A DNA stretch of 64,000 nt, taken from assembly GCF_041428715.1 (NCBI RefSeq), contig NZ_CP155572.1, one strand, 5' to 3'. Positions within the stretch are counted from its first letter, which is position 1. Every line of letters begins with the position of its first letter. The notes beneath the pieces were generated by a model. The model was not told where the DNA came from and did no database searches. It worked only from the letters and a program-made list of their open reading frames with translations. The translations under genes and the position numbers were made by a program. Origin of the DNA: Sporomusa malonica (GTDB taxonomy: Bacteria > Bacillota > Negativicutes > Sporomusales > Sporomusaceae). This document shows positions 16,953 through 25,091 of this stretch, piece by piece.

Positions 16953-18167
16953 TTAGTTAATGTTTAACTTTTGATGATTGGCTGCCATCTTACCAGGCTG
17001 AGGGATAGCAAAAGTCAAGCTGACAGCAACGACAAGAGAAAGCAGCGACCACAGGAGAGCGGCTTCAAGGCCGATATGGTCTCCCAGCGCACCTGTTATG
17101 GCTGCACCGACACCGCCTAAGCCAAACGACAGCCCCAGCATCATCCCTGACGCCATAGCGGCATTGCCAGGGATCAGCTCCTGCGCCCAGACAACTGAGG
17201 TTGGCGCGGTGCTTTGAAGCAGCGCACCGCTAAGAGCCAGCAGGATATAACTTACAAGCGACGGGCTTAAATCTGACAAGAATAAATAAGTAACAGGCAG
17301 ACATAGTGTCAAAGAACCGATAACACCGGCCTTGCGGCCAATTTTGTCACCCAGCCAGCCGCCAACCAGTGCGCCACACGCGCCGCTAAATAAAAAAACA
17401 GTAAGCATACTTGCGGCTACAACAGGCGGCTGTCCTGCTCCGGCGAGGGCCACAGGCAAAAAGGTGGGCAAGGCCACTTGCATCCAAGATCGAAGAGCAG
17501 TAACCGCATTCAACAAAATAAGACCTCTAGATTTGTACCATGGCTCACCCTGCACCATACCAGCCCGGCCTTGAGCACCTACAGCCGCCGGAATGAGACT
17601 TACCTTGTGCAAACCGGCCAGATAACAAGCCCCGGTAACCAAGAGTCCAGGGATCATTAGCCAAATCAGACTGGCTGTACCCCCAATGCTTAGGAAGTAC
17701 ATGATAGTGGCCGGAGCGACAGCAAAGCCGACATTGCCGCCAAATACAAAAACGGACATAGCTGTTCCCTTGGTCTCAGCGGTTACCACTCTGCCCATAA
17801 GACTGGCCGCCAATGGATGGAAGACAGAAGCCCCCAGCCCCGCTAACCCTACCAGAAGAAACAAGGTCAACTTACTTTCAGCCAGCCCTGCCAAGCAAAT
17901 AAATATCGCACTTACCGGCGTAGTAACAAGAATGAGCCAGGCATAACCATGCTTATCAATAAAGTAGCCACTTATCGGCTGCAATACGCTTGATATGACC
18001 GAATAGGCCATCACCAGCATCCCGCTCAGGGTCAGCGATAGGCCGAGTTTGACCATAACCAGCGGCAGCAGCGCCGGTAAAAAATTGGCATAGAAATCAC
18101 TAAAAAAATGCCCGGCCCCCAATAAGGATACATTAAAGAAAATTGAATTCTTTAGTTTCTGACTTAT
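16953..18167 (-). CDS. MFS exporter, fosmidomycin-resistance (Fsr)-like, probable ATA start
   Basis: About 404 aa with 12 hydrophobic helices. The opening GAGHFFSDFYANFLPALLPL and GYFIDKHGYAWL are characteristic of Fsr-type major facilitator transporters; the substrate is unknown. The start is unusual. The reading frame is open upstream of the conserved helix 1 to AAGGAGGGAG, and the codon at proper spacing is ATA (18165-18167), giving ATA-AGT-CAG-AAA. The only standard alternative is TTG 18122, which has no ribosome site and would clip the N-terminus. The gene is monocistronic by position, between ychF and rpsF. Confidence 0.85.
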   Translation of the reverse strand: MSQKLKNSIFFNVSLLGAGHFFSDFYANFLPALLPLVMVKLGLSLTLSGMLVMAYSVISSVLQPISGYFIDKHGYAWLILVTTPVSAIFICLAGLAESKLTLFLLVGLAGLGASVFHPLAASLMGRVVTAETKGTAMSVFVFGGNVGFAVAPATIMYFLSIGGTASLIWLMIPGLLVTGACYLAGLHKVSLIPAAVGAQGRAGMVQGEPWYKSRGLILLNAVTALRSWMQVALPTFLPVALAGAGQPPVVAASMLTVFLFSGACGALVGGWLGDKIGRKAGVIGSLTLCLPVTYLFLSDLSPSLVSYILLALSGALLQSTAPTSVVWAQELIPGNAAMASGMMLGLSFGLGGVGAAITGALGDHIGLEAALLWSLLSLVVAVSLTFAIPQPGKMAANHQKLNIN

Positions 18168-18193
18168 GGTAACTCCCTCCTTAAAAAGTGAAA

Positions 18194-18252
18194 GAGCGGT
18201 TCCTGGAAACCGCTCAAACAGCGAGATTGCGGGCAGTATCGTGGCAATCTCG
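18194..18252 (-). terminator. Two hairpins between ychF and the MFS gene
   Basis: The hairpin at 18222-18252 (CGAGATTGC paired with GCAATCTCG) lies just past the ychF stop and is the likely terminator. A second one, GAGCGGTT...AACCGCTC, lies at 18194-18215. Neither has a clear T-tract. Confidence 0.55.
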
Positions 18253-18257
18253 TCCCT

Positions 18258-19367
18258 TTATACATTAAATCTAAAATAGGTTACATCGCCGTCCTGCATA
18301 ACATACTCTTTGCCCTCAAGCCGGACCCAGCCTTTTTCCTTGGCGGCACTATGCGCACCAGCGGTCATCAAATCAGTATAAGATACAATCTCGGCCCTAA
18401 TAAAGCCCCGCTCAATGTCACTGTGGATTTTACCGGCAGCCTGCGGCGCTTTAGTGCCGCGTACGATGGTCCAGGCCCGCACTTCCTGCTCGCCTGCCGT
18501 AAAGAATGTCATCAGCCCTAACAGCTTGAAGCTAGCACGAATCAGCTTATCAAGACCAGATTCTTCCAGACCCAAATCAGCTAAGAATTCGCGTGCTTCG
18601 TCCCCATCCAATTCGGCAATCTCAGATTCAACCTTGGCTGATACAACAATAACTTCAGCCCCTTCACGAGCGGCATATTCTTTCACTTTAGCCACATGCG
18701 GGTTGGCACTGGCGTCAGCAGCTTCCTGTTCACTCACATTAGCAACAAACAGATTAGGTTTTAAGGTTAGCAGGAACAAGTCTCTGAGCAGCTCAGCCAT
18801 ATCGGCATCGTTCACGACGCGGCGTGCAGGCTGGCCGTCAGCAAGGGCTTGATGCACTATTTTCAGGGCATCCAGCTCAGCCTGGGCTTTTTTGTCCCCG
18901 CCTTTTAGCATTTTTTGTACACGATCAATGCGTTTTTCCACTGTTTCCAGGTCAGCCAGGCATAACTCAGTATTAATAATTTCAATGTCTCTCATTGGAT
19001 CAAGGTGTCCGGCAACATGGGTAATGTTATCGTCAGCAAAGCATCTGACTACTTGCGCTATGGCATCCACCTGACGAATATGCGCGAGGAATTTATTACC
19101 AAGCCCCTCGCCCTGCGCTGCGCCTGCAACCAGACCGGCAATGTCAACAAACCGCATGGCAGCAGGCAGTGTCCGCTGCTTAGGTTTATACATCTCAGTC
19201 AGCTTTGTCAGGCGGTCATCGGGAACATCAACAACGCCGATATTAGGCTCAATGGTACAAAAAGGATAGTTCGCTGCCTCGGCCCCAGCTTTGGTAATGG
19301 CGTTAAATAGGGTACTTTTGCCGACATTAGGCAAGCCGACGATACCTACTTCAAGATTAGTGCTCAT
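18258..19367 (-). CDS. ychF: Redox-regulated ATPase YchF
   Basis: 369 aa, Obg-like GTPase fold with ATP preference. G1 GLPNVGKSTLFNAIT, switch region DVPDDRL, DIAGLVAGAAQGEGLGNKFL, a coiled-coil insert and the C-terminal TGS domain (HSDIERGFIRAEIV ... DGDVTYFRFNV). It associates with ribosomes and affects stress responses. ATG 19367 has GGAG 8 nt upstream. Confidence 0.97.
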   Translation of the reverse strand: MSTNLEVGIVGLPNVGKSTLFNAITKAGAEAANYPFCTIEPNIGVVDVPDDRLTKLTEMYKPKQRTLPAAMRFVDIAGLVAGAAQGEGLGNKFLAHIRQVDAIAQVVRCFADDNITHVAGHLDPMRDIEIINTELCLADLETVEKRIDRVQKMLKGGDKKAQAELDALKIVHQALADGQPARRVVNDADMAELLRDLFLLTLKPNLFVANVSEQEAADASANPHVAKVKEYAAREGAEVIVVSAKVESEIAELDGDEAREFLADLGLEESGLDKLIRASFKLLGLMTFFTAGEQEVRAWTIVRGTKAPQAAGKIHSDIERGFIRAEIVSYTDLMTAGAHSAAKEKGWVRLEGKEYVMQDGDVTYFRFNV

Positions 19368-19464
19368 TAATATTACTCCACCTTTAAGGCTGGCTTAATT
19401 GTACAGCCCGAATGTTTATATTTAATAGTTAACTTATATATTGTAAAATACTGTCGGCTAAAAT

Positions 19465-19662
19465 TCAAGTAGATTGAGGAATAACGGCTTTTACCCCTTT
19501 TTCAAACTTTGGCCTGGGAATCATGACCTGGCGGCCGCATTGCAGGCATTTGAGACCAAAATCAATTCCGGTACGAGTAATCTCCCAGCGGTCACCGCCG
19601 CAGGGATGCGGCTTTTTCATTTTGACAATCTCGCCGACCTTATAATTGTACCTCTGGTTCAT
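19465..19662 (-). CDS. DUF951 small zinc-ribbon-like protein
   Basis: 65 aa: GEIVKMKKPHPCGGDRWEITRTGIDFGLKCLQCGRQVMIPR. The four Cys (PCGG ... KCLQCG) suggest one metal site. This is the conserved DUF951 family that sits between mscS-like and ychF genes near oriC; function unknown. It begins immediately after the MscS gene (stop 19664). Confidence 0.88.
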   Translation of the reverse strand: MNQRYNYKVGEIVKMKKPHPCGGDRWEITRTGIDFGLKCLQCGRQVMIPRPKFEKGVKAVIPQST

Positions 19663-19663
19663 G

Positions 19664-20515
19664 TTATCCTCCTGTTTGCGCCGCTTTTATTTGTGGTGTA
19701 GAACTTGGATTTAGTGCCTGAGGCGGAGGAATTTTGGCTGCGGCAAACCGCTCTTTGATCAGACGGCGAAGTGCCGTTTCCACCTTCACCTGCTCTAACG
19801 GCACTGTTTTGGCCGTCAGACGAATAACCACCTCTCCAGGTTTGAGATCAACCACACCAACGACGTTCGGCCCTGCTAATACCTCTGGCATACTCTTGCC
19901 AATAGTAACACAGACTTCATCCAAGATGTTAAATATTTCATCAATATCGGCTTCATACGGTACAGGAACATTGACAGTAGCCTGCATATGCCCTCTGGTG
20001 TAATTGCTCACCCTGAGGATGGAGCCATTAGGAATAATATGTAAAATTCCGTTCCCATCCCGCAGTTTGGTTACCCGAAAGCCCAGTTCCTCAACCGTAC
20101 CAGTCATATCACCAATGACCACATAGTCGCCTACCCCATACTGATCTTCTAAAATGATAAAAAAACCAGTAATAAAATCCTTGATCAAGCTTTGGGCGCC
20201 AACGCCCAAGGCCAAGCCAATGATACCAGCGCCAGCCACAATTGAGGTTGTATCAATCTTAAACTCCTGAAGGATCATGACGGCAACAATAAAGTAAATA
20301 GTATACCGGATAATACTGTGCAGAAGACTGCTTAGCGTCCTTGCTCGTTTTTCTTCCAGGTATAGCGTCTTAACCCCAGGTTTGGGGATAAAGAACTGTT
20401 CAACAAGCATATTGGTAACCCTAAGCAGGATAAATCCGCCGCTGCAAATGGCCAGCAGACGGACCATTCTCACCGCCATCCCCAGCCAAAAATCCTGTGT
20501 CAGCAGTTGTTCCAC
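19664..20515 (-). CDS. Small-conductance mechanosensitive channel (MscS family)
   Basis: 283 aa with three N-terminal membrane segments; the pore helix region GIIGLALGVGAQSLIKDFITGFFIILEDQYGVGD is the MscS signature, followed by the beta domain RVTKLRDGNGILHIIPNGSI. It opens on membrane tension to release solutes. The start is GTG 20515 (GGAGG 5 nt upstream) rather than ATG 20527, which overlaps that site. It overlaps or abuts the DUF3343 gene (stop 20517), so it is co-transcribed with the selenium genes upstream. Confidence 0.93.
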   Translation of the reverse strand: MEQLLTQDFWLGMAVRMVRLLAICSGGFILLRVTNMLVEQFFIPKPGVKTLYLEEKRARTLSSLLHSIIRYTIYFIVAVMILQEFKIDTTSIVAGAGIIGLALGVGAQSLIKDFITGFFIILEDQYGVGDYVVIGDMTGTVEELGFRVTKLRDGNGILHIIPNGSILRVSNYTRGHMQATVNVPVPYEADIDEIFNILDEVCVTIGKSMPEVLAGPNVVGVVDLKPGEVVIRLTAKTVPLEQVKVETALRRLIKERFAAAKIPPPQALNPSSTPQIKAAQTGG

Positions 20516-20516
20516 A

Positions 20517-20801
20517 CTAACCTCCATACTCAGTTATTTTTTCATAAATGTATAACCCGTCACCGATCAAGGTCCGGCTAAATAATTTAGACCAACGCAC
20601 CTTGAATTTAGCCAATAGGCTAAGCAGTGCAGTTTGTTGCTTTGCTGAAAATAGCAGGCATTGACCACAGCTAATGTCGATTACCCGCGGTGTCGGTAAT
20701 GCATAAATCATAATGCCGTTTTCGGCAAGCATCTTTTCGGCTTTGATCGCCTGATGAATTGACGCAAAAGAAACCAACCGGTCATAATTCTGATATGTAA
20801 T
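20517..20801 (-). CDS. DUF3343 protein (putative Se/S carrier-like), start uncertain
   Basis: The recognisable core (FASIHQAIKAEKMLAENGIMIYALPTPRVIDISCGQCLLFS) fits DUF3343, small proteins encoded next to yedF and selD and thought to carry sulfur or selenium; the Cys pair CGQC is the likely active site. The start is unclear. TTG 20777 leaves only three residues before the core and has no ribosome site. The frame stays open to ATT 20801, which has AGGTGA 4 nt upstream and gives the more normal N-terminus ITYQNYDRLV. Coordinates use the ATT start. It begins 12 nt after the yedF stop. Confidence 0.75.
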   Translation of the reverse strand: MTYQNYDRLVSFASIHQAIKAEKMLAENGIMIYALPTPRVIDISCGQCLLFSAKQQTALLSLLAKFKVRWSKLFSRTLIGDGLYIYEKITEYGG

Positions 20802-20813
20802 AAAATCACCTGC

Positions 20814-21419
20814 TTACAAAGTCACAGTTTTGGAGCTTGTAATTGTCTCTACGATGGTATACATATTAGTCACTTCGCCTACTGCCAAATCGGCCTTGAG
20901 CTGATAATAGTCAAGGCAGGTGCCGCATGACAAGAGGCTGACACCCCTTTCAGCCAGCGTTTTCAGCTGCTCCAGCACTGGTGAACCTTGCACAGTCAGC
21001 TTGACGCCACTATTGATAAACAATAGTGCTGCAGGCTGCGGCTGGGCCTCAAGCAGGGTGGTCATCAAGGCCTTCATCAGCACTGCACCCAACTCGATCG
21101 ACCCATGGCCTAGTGTATTCTGCGTAATCAGGTAAACCTGGCGGCACGCCGCTGGAGCACTAGCAGCGGATTCATCGCTAACAGCTGCGCTCGGCTGATC
21201 TACCCCTTTGACAATGGTAATATAATGGTGCCCGGCCTTCTCTTCGACAGCAGCCCCGAATCCCTTTGATGCGGCAAATTTTACAACATTAGACTTAGCT
21301 ACCTCGTTGTCAACAATGATGATAATCCGGTCTGCGGCAGCCTCTTCCACAGCTTTTTTGGTATTTATAACCGGCTGAGGGCAAACAAGCCCCCGGCAAT
21401 CAACAATCTTATCTAACAT
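20814..21419 (-). CDS. yedF: YedF, SirA/TusA-like selenium metabolism protein
   Basis: 201 aa. The N-terminal TusA-like domain has the CPQP motif (DCRGLVCPQPVINTKKA) that can carry persulfide or selenide; the C-terminal DsrE-like half (VYLITQNTLGHGSIELGAVLMKALM ... LLSCGTCLDYY) adds a CGTC motif. This fusion is the yedF type associated with selenium-using genomes. ATG 21419 is chosen (GGGGAG upstream) over an earlier ATG at 21455 inside selD. It overlaps the selD 3' end by 11 nt. Confidence 0.9.
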   Translation of the reverse strand: MLDKIVDCRGLVCPQPVINTKKAVEEAAADRIIIIVDNEVAKSNVVKFAASKGFGAAVEEKAGHHYITIVKGVDQPSAAVSDESAASAPAACRQVYLITQNTLGHGSIELGAVLMKALMTTLLEAQPQPAALLFINSGVKLTVQGSPVLEQLKTLAERGVSLLSCGTCLDYYQLKADLAVGEVTNMYTIVETITSSKTVTL

Positions 21420-22437
21420 ATATTTCTCCCCTCCCAGCTGCCGCCACTTGTCCAATCAGGCTAGCCTCTGCCAGGCCTGCAGTCTTGAGGGCAGCAGTTA
21501 ATGCGGCGCCCTGGCTTGCCGGCACGGCAAATAACAGCCCGCCTGAGGTTTGTGGATCAAAGCAGATATCTCGGATATTCTCTTGCACGGTTTGGGCAAA
21601 AGTAACTGTCTGTAAATAGTTGCGATTAGTGTAAGCACCGCCTGGCACCAACCCCATAGCAGCTGCCTCTGCAGCTTCCGTGAGCAGAGGCAATGCAGCA
21701 CTATCAATAGTGATTGTCACTTTGCTGCCTGATGCCATTTCATAAATATGACCAAGCAGCCCGAACCCAGTAATATCTGTACAGGCATGTACAGTAAAGT
21801 CTGCAGCAATCCGGGCCGCAGTCGCATTAAGTGCCGCCATGCTGGCAGTTGCAGCGGCCACACCCTGAGGAAATAAATCAGCCCTTGCCGCTGATGCCAG
21901 AATACCAGTCCCCAGTGCTTTGGTTAATACCAGACAGTCTCCTGGCTGTGCCCCTGCGTTTGTCCAAATCTTGTCCGGGTGCGCAATGCCGGTGACAGAT
22001 AATCCATACTTAGGTTCATCGTCATCAATGGTGTGGCCGCCGATAATCACAGCCCCCGCCTCACTCACCTTATCTTGGCCGCCTTGCAAGATCGCGAGCA
22101 AAGTCTCCCCTGGCAGCTTGCATTTGGGGAAAGTCACCAGATTAAGCGCAGTTAAAGGCGTAGCACCCATGGCATAAATATCACTCAAGCTGTTGGCAGC
22201 AGCGATTTGACCAAATAAATACGGATCATCAACAATGGGTGTGAAAAAATCCACAGTCTGCACTAAGGCAGTTGTTGCGTTTAGTTTATATACGCCAGCA
22301 TCATCTGATGTAGTAATACCGACAAGCACATTGGGATGCTCTATTACCGGCAGCTTACTTAACACTTCAGCCAGGTCCCCTGGCCCTATTTTAGCTGCTC
22401 AGCCGCCGCGCTCTGTATATTCTGTAAGTTTTACCAC
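21409..22437 (-). CDS. selD: Selenide, water dikinase, selenocysteine-containing
   Basis: SelD makes selenophosphate from selenide and ATP. The frame from GTG 22437 (GGAGG 10 nt upstream) reads VKLTEYTERGG, then in-frame TGA (22399-22401), then AAKIGPGDL. The TGA falls exactly where SelD has its catalytic Cys/Sec, so it is selenocysteine at residue 13 of 342. Other matches: TSDDAGVYKL, TVDFFTPIVDDPYLFGQIAAANSLSDIYAMG, GGHTIDDDEPKYGL and FDPQTSGGLLFAV. A gene caller that treats TGA as stop would begin the protein at 22365 and lose 24 residues. yedF and DUF3343 follow in the same operon. Confidence 0.96.
22370..22384 (-). promoter_or_regulatory. SECIS-like hairpin in selD
   Basis: The minus strand reads GCCAGGGGACCTGGC, a 6-bp stem with a short G-rich loop, 14 nt after the in-frame TGA. 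That distance and the G in the apical loop fit a bacterial SECIS element recognised by SelB. The stem also encodes part of the conserved IGPGDL segment. Confidence 0.75.
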
Positions 22438-22564
22438 AGGTAATGCGCCTCCTTTGCTAAAATCTTATACTATATTATACCCTTGATATATTATAACCTG
22501 CCGAGGCAAAATCCTCCTTCAATCCTAAAGAAGCCGAGGGATACTTTGTTTACACCAAAATCAC

Positions 22565-23506
22565 TTATTCAAGTTTGCAGTTTTCGCCGCATTCTGCAGG
22601 GCAGGCACCAAGTCCCCCGTTGTAATCACATGGTTCCAAATGGATAATCACATCACAAGGAGCAAACTGAGCCTTTATCGAACATTCGATTTCATCACAT
22701 ACGGCATGGGCCTTGTCGAGATGCATATCTTTTTTCAGCACGATATGCATGTCAATCAGCCGAAAACTGCCTGATCGCCTGGTTCGCAGCTGATGAAAGG
22801 CAATAACAGCCGGATGCTGATGAACAATAGTTCTAATTTCTTCTTCTTCTGATTCAGGCAAAGTGACATCAGTCAGTTCATAGATGCTTTTCATCGTCAT
22901 ATTAAAACCGGCCTTAAACACGATGACAGCTACGGCAACAGCGATGAGCGGATCAAGCCAGTACAAACCCGTCAGCTTGATAACTCCCAGCCCAATAAAT
23001 ACACCTGCACTCGTCCATATGTCGGCCTTTAAGTGCAGTGCATCAGCCTCTAAGGCATGGGAACCAGTAAGACGTGCCACATAATACAGCTTATTCGATA
23101 CCCAGTAGTTAACAGCCACTGACAAGGCCATTACTACTAGGCCATACTCCAGATATTCAGGAACATGCGGATTGTTGATCTTTTCTACCGACTCATAAAC
23201 AATCCATAGTGCTGCCAATACAATGAGCACCGCTTCGAACGCCGCTGATAAATTCTCTATTTTACCATGACCATATGCGTGTTGATCATCAGGTGGTTTG
23301 CCCGATTTTTTTACAGCAATATAGGCTACCAGGGCGGCAATTAAGTCAACTGCAGAATGAGCAGCCTCCGAAATAATACTAACAGCCCCGGTAAATAGGC
23401 CAACAAATAACTTAAGCGCAACTAAGAGCGTATTCGATACTACCGACAATCGCGCTGTTTGCTGTTTTAGTTGATTATAATCAGTTGCCAAGCCGCTCCC
23501 CCCCAT
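22565..23506 (-). CDS. Cation diffusion facilitator (CDF) metal exporter
   Basis: About 313 aa with six membrane helices. Metal-site patterns SEAAHSAVDLIAAL (helix 2, H and D) and ALEADALHLKADIWTSAG (helix 5, H and D), plus a His-containing loop DDQHAYGHGKIENLSAAFEA, are typical of CDF exporters for Zn, Fe, Mn or Co. A cytoplasmic domain follows (VTLPESEEEEIRTIV). The Cys-rich tail (CDYNGGLGACPAECGENC) is unusual and may bind metal. The start is uncertain: ATG 23506, or TTG 23491 with GGGGGGGAG upstream. Confidence 0.93.
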   Translation of the reverse strand: MGGSGLATDYNQLKQQTARLSVVSNTLLVALKLFVGLFTGAVSIISEAAHSAVDLIAALVAYIAVKKSGKPPDDQHAYGHGKIENLSAAFEAVLIVLAALWIVYESVEKINNPHVPEYLEYGLVVMALSVAVNYWVSNKLYYVARLTGSHALEADALHLKADIWTSAGVFIGLGVIKLTGLYWLDPLIAVAVAVIVFKAGFNMTMKSIYELTDVTLPESEEEEIRTIVHQHPAVIAFHQLRTRRSGSFRLIDMHIVLKKDMHLDKAHAVCDEIECSIKAQFAPCDVIIHLEPCDYNGGLGACPAECGENCKLE

Positions 23507-23518
23507 AATAAATAATAA

Positions 23519-23555
23519 GAAACCTGCGGGTCCTGTATAGGTCCCGCAGGTTTAA
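23519..23555 (-). terminator. Hairpin after the CBS-ACT gene
   Basis: AACCTGCGGG pairs with CCCGCAGGTT around a 10-12 nt loop, with a mixed T-rich tract on the minus strand. It separates the CBS-ACT gene from the CDF gene. The rest of this 160-bp gap (23556-23668) contains a TATAAT-like box at 23613-23618 but no clear -35. Confidence 0.65.
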
Positions 23556-23668
23556 CCTGCTGCTTGCGCTGCCCAGCTGCGCCGACAATGCCGGCCGCCT
23601 GTTCCTACGCTTATTATATTAGCACAGCAAATAAAATGTGTAAAATTTTATGAGGCGGTTAAGAAATT

Positions 23669-24313
23669 TTACCCGATCTGAGCAACGTGCTGCACCGTGT
23701 AGCCCAAGTCGGCTAACCGATCAGTCAGTGTCTTTACATCTTTAATGTCGGCGCGGATAACTACTTCATACTGGCCATCCTCGGCAGGGAAGCTAACAAA
23801 ACTGCCAATACTGACACCTTGCTCTTTAAACACGCCGGAAATATCATTAATAACGCCCAAACGGTCAGGAACAAGCAGGCTGAGACGAGTCTTGCCCTGC
23901 GGCAGCCCCATAGCATCAACAAAGGCTTTAAATATGTCCGTTTCGGTCAGGATGCCGACAACAGCCTGATTAGCATCAACAACGATTAAACCACCGATTT
24001 TATTATTATACATTACGAGCGCAGCTTCTTCTACGGTGGCGTCTGCGCTGATTGTCAGTACCTTCTTGGTCATAATGTCTTTTACCTGCATTTTGGCCAA
24101 AAGGTAGTTGAGTTCGAATACCGACAAGGACGTTGCCGGCGACGCTGATACCTCTCTGAGATCCCGGTCTGTAACAATACCCACCAACTTGCCATTATCT
24201 ACCACCGGCAGACGGCGGAACTTGTTACTCCTCATAATCTGCAGAGCGTCAACAACAGTCATGGCTGATGTAATGGTAGTAGGATTGGCTGTCATTCGTT
24301 TGGATACGATCAT
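23669..24313 (-). CDS. CBS-domain pair plus ACT domain protein (AcuB-like)
   Basis: 214 aa. Two CBS motifs (MRSNKFRRLPVVDNGKLVGIVTDRDL and MYNNKIGGLIVVDANQAVVGILTETDIF) form a nucleotide-binding Bateman module; the C-terminal ACT domain (RLSLLVPDRLGVINDISGVFKEQGVSIGSFVS) usually binds amino acids. The AcuB-like order suggests a regulatory protein that senses energy or amino-acid state. It lies directly downstream of the branched-chain amino acid transporter operon (about 64 nt after livF), which may point to shared regulation. Known partner: none. Confidence 0.88.
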   Translation of the reverse strand: MIVSKRMTANPTTITSAMTVVDALQIMRSNKFRRLPVVDNGKLVGIVTDRDLREVSASPATSLSVFELNYLLAKMQVKDIMTKKVLTISADATVEEAALVMYNNKIGGLIVVDANQAVVGILTETDIFKAFVDAMGLPQGKTRLSLLVPDRLGVINDISGVFKEQGVSIGSFVSFPAEDGQYEVVIRADIKDVKTLTDRLADLGYTVQHVAQIG

Positions 24314-24369
24314 GCATTACACTCCCCTACATATAGATTCTCATATTGTATGTAAGATATGGGTATTGG

Positions 24370-24386
24370 GGCGGCTGTTAGCCGCC
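24370..24386 (-). terminator. Hairpin across the livF stop codon
   Basis: GGCGGCT-AAC-AGCCGCC: the TAA of livF (24378-24380) lies at the tip of a 7-bp GC stem. There is no T-tract, so it is at most a weak terminator or a transcript 3'-end stabiliser. Confidence 0.45.
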
Positions 24387-25088
24387 CAGATATGCTTTTC
24401 TAATCTCTTCGCTTGCAGCCAGTTCTTTAGCATCACCAGACAAGATAATGCGACCGGTCTCCAGCACATAGGCTTTATTTGCAATCGACAGCGCCATATG
24501 AGCATTTTGCTCAACCAAAAGAATGGTAGTGCCTGTCTGATTGATATCTTTAATAATCGAGAATATTTCCTTTACCAACAGCGGAGCCAAGCCCATTGAA
24601 GGCTCATCCAGGAGCAGGATACGCGGACGGCTCATCAGTGCTCGTCCCATAGCAAGCATCTGCTGTTCGCCACCTGACAGTGTACCAGAGAGCTGGCTGC
24701 GCCGTTCACCCAGACGCGGGAAACGCGAAAATACTTTATCCATATCCTCTTTGATCTCTTTAGTATCAGAACGAAGATATGCGCCTAATTCAAGGTTCTC
24801 AAGTACGGACATGTGGGCAAATACACGGCGTCCTTCAGGAACCTGCGAAATACCAAGTTTAACAATATTCTGTGCAGGCACGCCGGCAATATTTTGTCCC
24901 TCAAAAACGATTTGGCCTGTTTTAGGTTTTAGCAGACCGGAGATAGTCCGGAGTGTAGTGCTCTTACCAGCACCGTTAGCACCAATAAGCGTAACGATTT
25001 CACCCTGTTTTACCTCAACACTGATCCCTTTAAGGGCATGAATAGCACCATAATATACATTGATGTTATCAACTTTTAACATAACCAT
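24378..25088 (-). CDS. livF: Branched-chain amino acid ABC transporter ATP-binding protein LivF
   Basis: 236 aa ABC ATPase: Walker A GANGAGKST, Q-loop ISQVPEGRRVFAHMSVLENL, signature LSGGEQQMLAMGRAL, Walker B ILLLDEPSMGL and H-loop LVEQNAHMAL. The PEGRRVF block and short length are LivF-specific. It powers uptake of Leu/Ile/Val-type substrates together with LivG, LivM and LivH. It is the last of the four consecutive transporter genes, 3 nt after livG. Confidence 0.94.
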   Translation of the reverse strand: MVMLKVDNINVYYGAIHALKGISVEVKQGEIVTLIGANGAGKSTTLRTISGLLKPKTGQIVFEGQNIAGVPAQNIVKLGISQVPEGRRVFAHMSVLENLELGAYLRSDTKEIKEDMDKVFSRFPRLGERRSQLSGTLSGGEQQMLAMGRALMSRPRILLLDEPSMGLAPLLVKEIFSIIKDINQTGTTILLVEQNAHMALSIANKAYVLETGRIILSGDAKELAASEEIRKAYLGG

Positions 25089-25091
25089 GAT

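Noticed and set aside
22365..22437. selD beginning at the ATG/GTG downstream of the in-frame TGA
   Set aside because: This would remove the conserved N-terminal loop including the catalytic position; the upstream frame has a ribosome site and family-like sequence.
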